A stretch of 64,000 nt of DNA from Marinomonas maritima (lineage in GTDB: Bacteria; Pseudomonadota; Gammaproteobacteria; Pseudomonadales; Marinomonadaceae): contig NZ_JAMZEG020000005.1 in NCBI RefSeq assembly GCF_024435075.2, positions 1 to 64,000 on the forward strand, read 5' to 3'. Shown here piece after piece: positions 9,327 to 17,277 of this stretch. Under the pieces are notes generated by a model that ran no database searches, was not told where the DNA came from, and saw only the letters and a list, made by a program, of their open reading frames with translations. The position numbers and the translations under genes were made by a program. Position 1 is the first letter of the stretch. Each line of letters opens with the position of its first letter.

Positions 9327-10484
9327 ATGAAAATCATTATTGCACCGGATTCTTTTAAAGAAAGCTTAACCGCGCTTGATGTCGCGAATGCAATTGAGAC
9401 GGGCTTTCGTCAGGTATTTTCTGACGCGGAATACATCAAAGTGCCGATGGCCGATGGCGGAGAAGGCACGGTGCAATCTATGGTCGACGCGACGCAAGGT
9501 CATTTGGTCGACCTTGAAGTCACAGGGCCGTTGGGCAATCAAGTTAAGGCACAATATGGCATTTTGGGTACGGATAACGGTCAAGAACCAACCACTGCCG
9601 TGATCGAAATGGCGTCTGCTTCTGGTTTGCATTTGGTGCCACGAGATCAGCGAGATCCTTTCTTTACTACCAGTTTTGGTACTGGCGAGCTGATCAAAGA
9701 CGCACTTGATCGGGGCATAAAGCACATCGTGCTTGGATTGGGTGGCAGTGCTACGAACGATGCCGGTGCAGGTTTAGCACAAGCGCTTGGCATTCAATTT
9801 AAAAACGATAAACAGCAAGCATTGCCGCTTGGTGGAATTGCATTGGCGCAATTGAGTTATGTTGATGTGAGTCAGGTACACCCTCTTTTGGCTGGATGTC
9901 GTTTTGATGTTGCGTGTGATGTTGATAATCCTTTGTGTGGCGAACGTGGCGCTTCCGCTATTTTTGGCCCACAAAAAGGTGCAACGCCCGATATGGTCGA
10001 GCAATTGGACAAGACGTTAGCCCATTTCGCGGATGTTTTAGTGCAAAATGGTTTTGACGATCACCGATTAGATTCCGGTGCAGGCGCTGCAGGCGGTATG
10101 GGGTTGGGCGCGAAAGTCTTTCTCAATGCGACACTAAAACCTGGTATCGAGATTGTTATGGAAACCGTTGGCTTAGCTGAAAAGCTTCAAGGCGCAGATT
10201 TGGTTATTACCGGCGAAGGTCGAATCGATGGCCAAACCGTCTTTGGTAAAACCCCAATGGGCGTGTTGAAACAAGCTAACGCAAATAGGGTTCCAACCAT
10301 TGGTATTGCTGGTAGTTTGGGAACAGATGCAGAGGCTATTTTGGCTCATGGCATGTTGGCAATATTCCCCATAATTCCGGCGCTCGATAGCTTAGATAAC
10401 GTCTTAGCTCAAGCTGAGATCAACCTAATTAACTCATCACGAAACATCGCCGCTACTATTCAATTAGGTCGTTTGATGAGCTAA
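9327..10484 (+). CDS. glxK: Glycerate kinase (GlxK/GarK type, 2-phosphoglycerate forming)
   Basis: Phosphorylates D-glycerate to 2-phosphoglycerate, feeding glycolysis. The 385-residue protein has the family start MKIIIAPDSFKESLTA, the VPMADGGEGT motif near residue 45, FGTGELIKDAL and GLGGSATNDAGAG near 135-147, and DLVITGEGRIDGQT near 290. AAGGA precedes the ATG by 6 bases. It lies 84 bases after the permease and probably shares its transcript. With cdaR it makes a glycerate-use module like the E. coli gar/glx genes but without the aldolase and reductase. Confidence 0.95.
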   Translation: MKIIIAPDSFKESLTALDVANAIETGFRQVFSDAEYIKVPMADGGEGTVQSMVDATQGHLVDLEVTGPLGNQVKAQYGILGTDNGQEPTTAVIEMASASGLHLVPRDQRDPFFTTSFGTGELIKDALDRGIKHIVLGLGGSATNDAGAGLAQALGIQFKNDKQQALPLGGIALAQLSYVDVSQVHPLLAGCRFDVACDVDNPLCGERGASAIFGPQKGATPDMVEQLDKTLAHFADVLVQNGFDDHRLDSGAGAAGGMGLGAKVFLNATLKPGIEIVMETVGLAEKLQGADLVITGEGRIDGQTVFGKTPMGVLKQANANRVPTIGIAGSLGTDAEAILAHGMLAIFPIIPALDSLDNVLAQAEINLINSSRNIAATIQLGRLMS

Positions 10485-10615
10485 TTGATGTGATGGCCCA
10501 CTTAATGTGATGGCCAATGAAAACGTTACGGTTTTTTTACGCGCCAATACCTCTGCCCTTTGCTACAGTCTTGCTTGTGCTCTTCCTTACTTAAAAGGCG
10601 TTGACAAGCGACACC

Positions 10616-11686
10616 ATGAAAATGAAAACACCAACAATTCCCTCTCACTACTTAGCTGTGTTGGCTGTTAGCATGGCTTTGCTGATCAGCTATGGGTTGG
10701 ATATTTGGCTTGGGTCCAATATTGCCGTTTTGCTGATTTTGCAATTGGCGGTGGTTGTGGTCGCTTTATACTGTCGTTCTCGTTGGGTGTATGGTGTGGC
10801 TCTGTTTGAAGCGCTTTGCTTTAACTTCCTGTTTACCATTCCGCGTTATTCGTTCGAGATGTTTAATGGCGATGACATGGTGAATTTACTGGTATTTCTG
10901 CTGGTGGCGGTGATCACCAGTAAATTGGCGGAGTTATATCAACATCAGCAACACCAATTAAAACAAGAGCAGCTGCGTAACAGTATTTTGTTGTCGGTTT
11001 CTCATGATTTACGCACGCCGCTGTCGACCATTATTGGTACTTTGAGTACTTTAAAAGAATACATGGATAAGCTCTCGGAGCAGGAAAAACAAGAGTTGCT
11101 AGACAGCGCCACCATCGAAAGTCACCGTCTTCATCAATACATAGAGAATTTACTGCAAGCGACAAAACTGCACCACGGCGTGGTGATACCAAGCGTGTCT
11201 GAGCAATCTGCCGTTGCCATTATTCATCTTGTTTTAGATCGCTTTAGTCAGCAAAAGCCCCGTTTAATCCTACAAATAGATGACAAGCTACCACTGGTTT
11301 CGGTGAGCGCTTCGCTTATTCAGCAGGCAATTTTTAATGTTATCGACAATGCCTTGCGATACTCACCAGCAGATAAAACGGTCACCATTTCGATAAAAAA
11401 ATTAGATACAGATAACAAGCATTCACAGGTAGTTATAGAGGTACAAGATCAAGGGATTGGTGTTAGTTCAGCCCAGTCTGAGACTATCTTTGAGCTGTTT
11501 TACTCGGTCGACTCTTTCAAGCGAAATGACAGCGGTACTGGTTTAGGTTTAGCGGTATCAAAAGGCATTATTGCGGCTCACCATGGTTCTATTCAATCTA
11601 TTCCTGTCGAGCAAGGCTGCTTGATTCGTATCTGTTTGCCTGCATGCGCTGAGCCGTCAATTAACGAAAAAGGTAATGCATCATGA
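10616..11686 (+). CDS. KdpD-like sensor histidine kinase lacking the KdpD/Usp N-terminal domains
   Basis: Inner-membrane histidine kinase. Four closely spaced hydrophobic segments in the first 105 residues form the DUF4118 membrane unit of KdpD. They are followed by an H-box (SVSHDLRTPLSTIIGTL), N-box (NVIDNALRYSP), and G-boxes (DQGIGV, GTGLGLAVSKG). E. coli KdpD is about 894 residues with a large cytoplasmic N-terminal sensor; that part is absent here. The open frame starts with TTG at 10601, where the AAAAGG is too close, so I use ATG 10616. The stop overlaps the response regulator by 4 bases. It probably senses potassium or turgor and controls the adjacent ktrAB; this is inferred from order. 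Confidence 0.9.
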   Translation: MKMKTPTIPSHYLAVLAVSMALLISYGLDIWLGSNIAVLLILQLAVVVVALYCRSRWVYGVALFEALCFNFLFTIPRYSFEMFNGDDMVNLLVFLLVAVITSKLAELYQHQQHQLKQEQLRNSILLSVSHDLRTPLSTIIGTLSTLKEYMDKLSEQEKQELLDSATIESHRLHQYIENLLQATKLHHGVVIPSVSEQSAVAIIHLVLDRFSQQKPRLILQIDDKLPLVSVSASLIQQAIFNVIDNALRYSPADKTVTISIKKLDTDNKHSQVVIEVQDQGIGVSSAQSETIFELFYSVDSFKRNDSGTGLGLAVSKGIIAAHHGSIQSIPVEQGCLIRICLPACAEPSINEKGNAS

Positions 11687-12372
11687 CGCCTTATAAAATC
11701 TTGGTGGTTGATGACGAACCACAAATCCACACCTTCATTCGAATTTCATTGGCTGCTGAAGGGTTTGATTATTATGGTGCAGAATCCATCGCCGCTGCAA
11801 AACATGTGATTGAACAAGAGTCACCACATGTATTGATATTGGATCTGGGATTACCTGACGGCGACGGCATGGATTTGGTCAACTTTGTGCGTGCCACCAG
11901 CAACACGCCCATTCTTATTTTGACTGCCCGGGATGAAGAAGATGAAAAAATTCGTCTGCTTGAAGCAGGCGCGAATGATTACCTAAGCAAACCCTTTGGT
12001 ATTCGAGAATTGATTGTTCGAGCGAAAGTTTTGTTGCGGGATTTAGTAAATACCCAGGCATTATCAGACAGTCTAGAAGCCAGCGGTATCAAGTTAGAAA
12101 TCAGCACCAATCAGGCTTGGTTACAAGGTTCACCCTTGGCGTTAACTAAGAAGGAATTTGCCTTTTTACGCATGTTGATGACCACGCCAGACAAACTGGT
12201 GATGCAAGAAGAGCTACTAGCCAAAATTTGGGGTGTGACTCACACCCGAGATTCGCATTACTTGCGGATTTTAGTCAGCCAACTGCGTAAAAAGCTCAAC
12301 GATAATGCCAATGATCAGCGTGTTATCAAAACGGAACCTGGCTTAGGTTATCGCTTGTTATCGGACAGTTAA
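11683..12372 (+). CDS. KdpE-like OmpR-family response regulator
   Basis: A 229-residue two-domain regulator. The receiver has D10, D11, phosphoacceptor D54 (LILDLGLPDGDG) and K103 (LSKPFG). The C-terminal winged helix has the OmpR-type ending TRDSHYLRILVSQLRKKLN and EPGLGYRL. It overlaps the kinase gene by ATGA, so the two are translationally coupled. Its position directly before ktrA and ktrB, with no kdpFABC in the window, suggests it regulates the Ktr-type transporter here rather than Kdp ATPase. Confidence 0.93.
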   Translation: MTPYKILVVDDEPQIHTFIRISLAAEGFDYYGAESIAAAKHVIEQESPHVLILDLGLPDGDGMDLVNFVRATSNTPILILTARDEEDEKIRLLEAGANDYLSKPFGIRELIVRAKVLLRDLVNTQALSDSLEASGIKLEISTNQAWLQGSPLALTKKEFAFLRMLMTTPDKLVMQEELLAKIWGVTHTRDSHYLRILVSQLRKKLNDNANDQRVIKTEPGLGYRLLSDS

Positions 12373-12416
12373 CTCATTAAAAAACTCTCAAAAGGCATAA
12401 ATAAAAGGTAATCAAT

Positions 12417-13070
12417 ATGGCGCATTTTACGGTGATTGGTTTAGGGCGTTTTGGTATTGCAGCAAGCATGGAGCTTATTTATTTAGGCCATACGGTAACG
12501 GGCGTAGATCGAGATGCAAAAATTGCTGAAAAGTATGTCGATGACTTCACTCAAGTAATGATTTGTGATTCCACCGACGAAAACGCGTTAAAAGAGCTCG
12601 ACCTAATTAACAGCGATGCTGTGCTGGTGGCCATTGGCGAAGACATGGAATCCAGCCTGTTGTGCATCTTGGCGCTGAAAAAGATTGGCGTGAAAGAAAT
12701 CTGGGTCAAAGCCAGTAGCCGCGCACATCACACTATTGTTTCCAAACTTGGCGTGGCGCGTATTATTCATCCTGAAGAAGAAATGGGTGTGCGTGTTGCT
12801 CAGGCACTGAATTACCCGATGGTGAATGATTACTTGTCTATCGGTCATGGTTTGTACGTGGTGGAAATTCATATCAAACCACAACTAGATAGGCGTCCTC
12901 TTAGCGATGTTTTAGACCCAGCAAAAGGAAAAGTCGATGCTGTGATGGTTAAACGTGAGCAAGAGACGTTTTTGCAATTAGATAAAACCTTTGTGCTGAA
13001 AGAAAAAGATATCTTGTTGCTGTGTGGCCCTCGCAGTGAACTAAAACACATTGCACCAAGGTTGGCTTGA
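12417..13070 (+). CDS. ktrA: KtrA/TrkA-like potassium channel regulatory subunit (RCK domain)
   Basis: Cytoplasmic nucleotide-binding gate for a potassium transporter. The 217 residues comprise one Rossmann RCK_N domain, with GLGRFG at 8-13 and acidic residue D34 in TGVDRD, and one RCK_C domain from about 135 to the end. The single RCK set matches KtrA, unlike the double-RCK TrkA at 57.5 kb. Translation starts at ATG 12417 with AAAGG 9 bases upstream. It is one base apart from ktrB. Confidence 0.92.
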   Translation: MAHFTVIGLGRFGIAASMELIYLGHTVTGVDRDAKIAEKYVDDFTQVMICDSTDENALKELDLINSDAVLVAIGEDMESSLLCILALKKIGVKEIWVKASSRAHHTIVSKLGVARIIHPEEEMGVRVAQALNYPMVNDYLSIGHGLYVVEIHIKPQLDRRPLSDVLDPAKGKVDAVMVKREQETFLQLDKTFVLKEKDILLLCGPRSELKHIAPRLA

Positions 13071-13071
13071 G

Positions 13072-14439
13072 ATGGTAAATTGGGATCCTGCCGTTGCCGC
13101 CATAGAACGTCACCCAAAAGCGGCGAAAAAAATCATGGCGGCGCCACCTTTGATTTTATGTGGTGGTTTCTTATTGCTGATTATTATCGGTACCTTGCTG
13201 CTTAAATTACCGATCGCTACCACACAACCTATTTCGTGGTTACACAGTGTTTTTACCGCCACGTCTGCTGTTACTGTGACTGGCTTAGTGGTAGAGGATA
13301 CTGGCACTGCCTTTACCACGTTTGGGCAAGTGGTGATTGCGATTTTGATCCAGTGCGGCGGTCTTGGCCTAATGACCTTCGCTATCGTGACTCTCGTCGC
13401 GTTGGGCGGTCGAATTGGTTTTTTGCAACGCACGGTAGCCATTGAAGCATTCAATCAAACAGATGCCTCTAGCATCGTTTCTACGGCCAAATCAGTATTA
13501 CTATTTTCCTTGATTGTAGAAATCATCGGTATGTTAATTCTCGCGGTACATTGGAGTGATACCTTGGGTTGGAAAACCAGTTTATTTCATGGCTTTTTCT
13601 ACACCATCAGCGCCTTTAATAACGCCGGATTTGCGCTTTCCTCGGATAGTTTGATGCCCTACGTGGCCGATCCTATCGTGAATTTTACGATTAGCGGCTT
13701 GATCATCATCGGTGGTTTGGGTTTTTCCGTATGGATTGATCTGATGAAAAACCGCCGCTGGGCGAGACTTTCTCCCTACAGCAAAATGATGATTACCGGC
13801 ACCATTGTCATTAACCTTGTTGCCTTGCTTGCCATCTATTTTATTGAATACAGCAACCCGAATACTCTTGCTCCACTTAGTGAAACAGGCAAATGGCTGG
13901 CGTCTTGGTTTCAAGCGGTTACCCCGCGCACGGCGGGTTTTAACACCCTCGCCATAGAAGAACTAAGAGATGCCACGACCGCGCTGATGTTAGTGCTGAT
14001 GTTCATTGGTGGTGGGTCATTGAGTACCGCCAGTGGCATCAAGGTGGTGACTTTTATGCTGCTGGTCTTAGCAACCTACGCTTATCTGCGCCGTGATGAA
14101 GAAGTAAACGTTTTTAAGCGCGAGATTCCTAAGGAAGTGATAAGCAAAGCTCTGGCCTTGAGTATGATTTCCATCGGTGTCACTTGGTTAGCGATCTTCA
14201 TTTTATTGGTGAGTGAAAAACACGCCCAAATGATCGACGTCGTCTTCGAAGCCGTCTCGGCATTGGGCACCGTTGGCCTTTCTCGTGGGTTAACCGGATC
14301 ATTGAGTAACACGGGGGAAGGCATCATTATCTTCTTGATGTTCATCGGCCGCCTCGGGCCATTGACGCTGGCCTACTTCCTCGCCAGCCCAAGAAGCAAA
14401 AAAGTCCGCTATCCAAAAGTCAAAATGACCGTGGGATAG
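13072..14439 (+). CDS. ktrB: KtrB/TrkH-like potassium uptake protein
   Basis: Membrane pore subunit for sodium-dependent or proton-coupled K+ uptake. The protein has repeated membrane-pore-membrane units with filter-like segments TSAVTVTGLVVEDT, FNNAGFALSSDSL, TPRTAGFNTL and SALGTVGLSRGLTG. At 455 residues it is in the KtrB size range. The open frame begins upstream at 13051 inside ktrA; ATG 13072, one base after the ktrA stop with AAGG 9 bases before, is the better start. With KtrA and the KdpDE-like pair it forms a self-contained potassium module, in addition to the housekeeping TrkAH. Confidence 0.92.
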   Translation: MVNWDPAVAAIERHPKAAKKIMAAPPLILCGGFLLLIIIGTLLLKLPIATTQPISWLHSVFTATSAVTVTGLVVEDTGTAFTTFGQVVIAILIQCGGLGLMTFAIVTLVALGGRIGFLQRTVAIEAFNQTDASSIVSTAKSVLLFSLIVEIIGMLILAVHWSDTLGWKTSLFHGFFYTISAFNNAGFALSSDSLMPYVADPIVNFTISGLIIIGGLGFSVWIDLMKNRRWARLSPYSKMMITGTIVINLVALLAIYFIEYSNPNTLAPLSETGKWLASWFQAVTPRTAGFNTLAIEELRDATTALMLVLMFIGGGSLSTASGIKVVTFMLLVLATYAYLRRDEEVNVFKREIPKEVISKALALSMISIGVTWLAIFILLVSEKHAQMIDVVFEAVSALGTVGLSRGLTGSLSNTGEGIIIFLMFIGRLGPLTLAYFLASPRSKKVRYPKVKMTVG

Positions 14440-14639
14440 GGATTCTCCAGTGATGGTCTGGGGTTAGACGGAGGATAAATTTCTCTCGGCTCTGACTCAC
14501 CTTTTTTTCAACTTTCTTTAGCTATCTTGATGTTTTCTCGCATTTTTAAATACAGTGGGATAGTGTTGATGGGTAAATAATATGAGCAGGGTTACTCTCA
14601 TCAAATAGTAAGGATCAATAGAGTATAGAGGTTGACTGA

Positions 14640-15674
14640 ATGACAGATAAAATCCCACAAGCACCTCAAGGTGAGTTTGTTTTATTCACCAGTGTTGACG
14701 GTCAAACCCGCGTCGAGTGTCGTTTTGAGTCCGATACGTTGTGGCTTTCTCAGGCTGCAATGGCTGAGCTGTATGATAAAGACGTTCGTACGATTAATGA
14801 GCACCTAATCAATATCTACAATGAAGGTGAGCTTGTACAAAACGCAACCATCCGGAAATTCCGGATAGTTCGATTAGAAGGTGCTCGTCAAGTTTCTCGT
14901 GAAATTGATCACTACAATCTCGAGGCAATTCTGTCGGTAGGCTATAGAGTTCGTTCGCAACGTGGTACACAGTTTCGCCAATGGGCGACACAAGTGCTGA
15001 AAGAGTACCTTATCAAGGGATTTGCTATTGATGACGAGCGCTTAAAAAATCCGCCTGTTGGTCATTCCGCGGTGCCGGATTACTTTGATGAAATGCTGGA
15101 ACGCATTCGCGATATCCGAGCCAGCGAACGACGTATTTATCTGCGGGTAAAAGAAATTTTCACAATGGCCGCCGATTACGAGCCATCCAACCAAGAGACC
15201 AACCGCTTCTTTCAAATCATTCAGAACAAGCTTCATTATGCCAGTACACATATGACGGCCGCTGAGCTTATCGCTAGCCGTGTGGATGCCAGTAAATCGG
15301 ATATGGGCTTAACTAGCTATAAAGGCGATGAAGTGCGCAAGACAGACGTCACTGTTGCAAAGAACTATCTACGTGAAGATGAAATCAAAGAGCTCAATCG
15401 TATCGTTAATATGTGGCTCGATTTTGCTGAAGACCAAGCTTTACGCCGCAAGCAGGTATTCTTGCAAGACTGGGCTGATAAGCTTGATCAGTTCTTGAGT
15501 TTTAATGATCGGGATATATTAAATGGAGCTGGAAAAATCTCCAAAAAAGCAGCAGATGATAAGGCTAAATTGGAATTTGACAATTTTGCAGAGCAGCGCC
15601 GTCGCTTGAAAGAGGCTGAGGGTGAACAAGCAAATATAGCGGCGCTCAATGCGATGGCTAACAAGGACAAATAG
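14640..15674 (+). CDS. rhuM: RhuM-family protein (virulence RhuM homologue)
   Basis: A 344-residue protein of the RhuM family, first named from Salmonella pathogenicity island 3; biochemical function unknown. Family features are the N-terminal segment LWLSQAAMAELYDKDVRTINEHLINIYNEGEL, which looks like a helix-turn-helix, then NLEAILSVGYRVRSQRGTQFRQWATQVLKEYL, and a charged, coiled-coil-like C-terminus (AEQRRRLKEAEGEQ). Such genes are scattered, often on islands and near restriction or toxin genes. Here it stands alone between ktrB and mnmE, at the edge of the block that splits mnmG from mnmE. ATG 14640 has GAGG 9 bases upstream. Confidence 0.88.
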   Translation: MTDKIPQAPQGEFVLFTSVDGQTRVECRFESDTLWLSQAAMAELYDKDVRTINEHLINIYNEGELVQNATIRKFRIVRLEGARQVSREIDHYNLEAILSVGYRVRSQRGTQFRQWATQVLKEYLIKGFAIDDERLKNPPVGHSAVPDYFDEMLERIRDIRASERRIYLRVKEIFTMAADYEPSNQETNRFFQIIQNKLHYASTHMTAAELIASRVDASKSDMGLTSYKGDEVRKTDVTVAKNYLREDEIKELNRIVNMWLDFAEDQALRRKQVFLQDWADKLDQFLSFNDRDILNGAGKISKKAADDKAKLEFDNFAEQRRRLKEAEGEQANIAALNAMANKDK

Positions 15675-15749
15675 CCGCCATATCTAGGTTAGTGCTCCTG
15701 AATGAATTTTCTGAGCACATCTGACGCAAGAATAGAAAATACCTTCTAA

Positions 15750-17129
15750 TCACTTCCCAATACAAAACGAGCCAAAAATACGGCCAAGCAAGTCATCACT
15801 GGTAAACGCGCCGGTGATTTCGCTCAGGGCTTGTTGGGCTTCTTTTAAATCTTCCGCGAGCAATTCCCCTGCGCCGTAGCCGTGAAGTTGCTCGTCCCCT
15901 GCGTCTAAAAAGCGTTTTGCCTTGTTAAGCGCTTCGATATGTCGACGACGAGCGATAAAACCGCCCTCTGTCGTGCTGTCGAAGCCCATAACGGCTTTTA
16001 GGTGATCGGTAAGATCATTAACGCCCTCACCTGTTTTTGCCGATAGAGAGATCACAGGGACACCTGAGACCATTTCAATGCCTGTGCTTTCTTTGGTTAA
16101 GTCGACTTTGTTACGCACTAAGGTTAGATGTTTGGTGTCGCCGAGTTTTTCCATGAATTCTGGCCAAATCTCGCTTGGATCTTTTGAATCAATAGATTGG
16201 CTATCGACCATCATTAAAATACGATCGGCTTTGCTGATTTCGTCCCATGCGCGCTGAATCCCGATGCGCTCTACTTCGTCTGGGCTATCGCGTAAGCCAG
16301 CGGTGTCGATAATATGGAGCGGCATACCATCTAGATGAATATGTTCGCGCAAGACGTCACGCGTTGTGCCTTCGATGTTGGTCACGATGGCGGATTCTTT
16401 CCCTGATAAGGCGTTTAGCAAGCTGGATTTTCCGGCGTTTGGACGGCCTGCTATCACGACGTTCATACCTTCACGAATCAAGGCGCCTTGGTTGGCTTCT
16501 TTTAAAACGGTTTGCAGCTTAGCTTGAATCCCAGCCAATTCCGCGGCGACTTTGCCGTCACCAATGAAGTCTATCTCTTCTTCTGGGAAATCAATCGCCG
16601 CTTCCACGTAAATACGCAGATTAATCAAGGCTTCGACCAGTTCGTCAACGCGCTTTGAGAAGGCGCCTTGCAAGGATCGTAGTGCGCATTTAGCCGCTTG
16701 CTCAGACGTGCTGTCTATCAGATCGGCAATGGCTTCCGCTTGGGTTAAGTCCATCTTATCGTTCATGAAGGCGCGTTCTGAAAACTCTCCTGGGCGGGCT
16801 AAACGTGCACCAAGGGCAACGCAATGACTCAACAACATGTCCATAATCACTGGACCGCCATGTCCTTGTAGTTCAAAAACATCTTCGCCTGTGAAGGAGT
16901 TTGGACCAGGGAAATACAGCGCTAAGCCCATATCGAGCTGATCGTCGCTAGCGTCTTTGAAGGGGACGTAATGGGCGTAACGCGGTTTAGGTTCAAAGCC
17001 GACGATTTGTTTGGCAATGGACAAGCTCTTTGGACCGGATAATCGGATGATCCCTACGCCACCCCGGCCGAGTGCGGTGGCTTGTGCGGCGATCGTGTCT
17101 TGGTCTGTGGCGTATTGGAAATCGGTCAT
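15750..17129 (-). CDS. mnmE: tRNA modification GTPase MnmE (TrmE)
   Basis: GTPase partner of MnmG in wobble-uridine modification. The 459-residue protein starts at ATG 17129 (MTDFQYATDQDTIAAQAT), matching the family; the longer open frame adds only an unrelated 18 residues. Visible are the N-terminal folate domain (GRGGVGIIRLSG, GPNSFTGEDVFELQGHGG), G1 GRPNAGKSS, G2/G3 TTRDV and DTAGLRD, G4 NKVD, and the catalytic C-terminal CIGK. It is the distal gene of the rpmH-rnpA-yidC side but has a terminator before it, so it likely has its own promoter. It would normally adjoin mnmG. Confidence 0.97.
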   Translation of the reverse strand: MTDFQYATDQDTIAAQATALGRGGVGIIRLSGPKSLSIAKQIVGFEPKPRYAHYVPFKDASDDQLDMGLALYFPGPNSFTGEDVFELQGHGGPVIMDMLLSHCVALGARLARPGEFSERAFMNDKMDLTQAEAIADLIDSTSEQAAKCALRSLQGAFSKRVDELVEALINLRIYVEAAIDFPEEEIDFIGDGKVAAELAGIQAKLQTVLKEANQGALIREGMNVVIAGRPNAGKSSLLNALSGKESAIVTNIEGTTRDVLREHIHLDGMPLHIIDTAGLRDSPDEVERIGIQRAWDEISKADRILMMVDSQSIDSKDPSEIWPEFMEKLGDTKHLTLVRNKVDLTKESTGIEMVSGVPVISLSAKTGEGVNDLTDHLKAVMGFDSTTEGGFIARRRHIEALNKAKRFLDAGDEQLHGYGAGELLAEDLKEAQQALSEITGAFTSDDLLGRIFGSFCIGK

Positions 17130-17219
17130 AATCAAACTCTGTGCGGTGAACTGGAAAAAAGAATGAGTAGAAATTATCGCCATTGTCTATTAGCAAGGAA
17201 ATCATGGCAATCTAAACGT

Positions 17220-17250
17220 AAAAAAGGCCTCCCAATGGGAAGCCTTTTTT
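17220..17250. terminator. Intrinsic terminator between yidC and mnmE
   Basis: AAAAAAGGC pairs with GCCTTTTTT around a central partly paired CTCCC/GGGAA stem. It lies 28 bases past the yidC stop, with a T-run in the yidC direction, and separates yidC from mnmE transcription. Confidence 0.85.
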
Positions 17251-17277
17251 ATCGAAGAGCAGATTAACGCGAGTGCG

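Noticed and set aside
14850..14866. Palindrome ATCCGGAAATTCCGGAT inside rhuM as an operator
   Set aside because: It encodes the conserved IRKFR segment of RhuM proteins and is not near a start; chance from coding is simpler.
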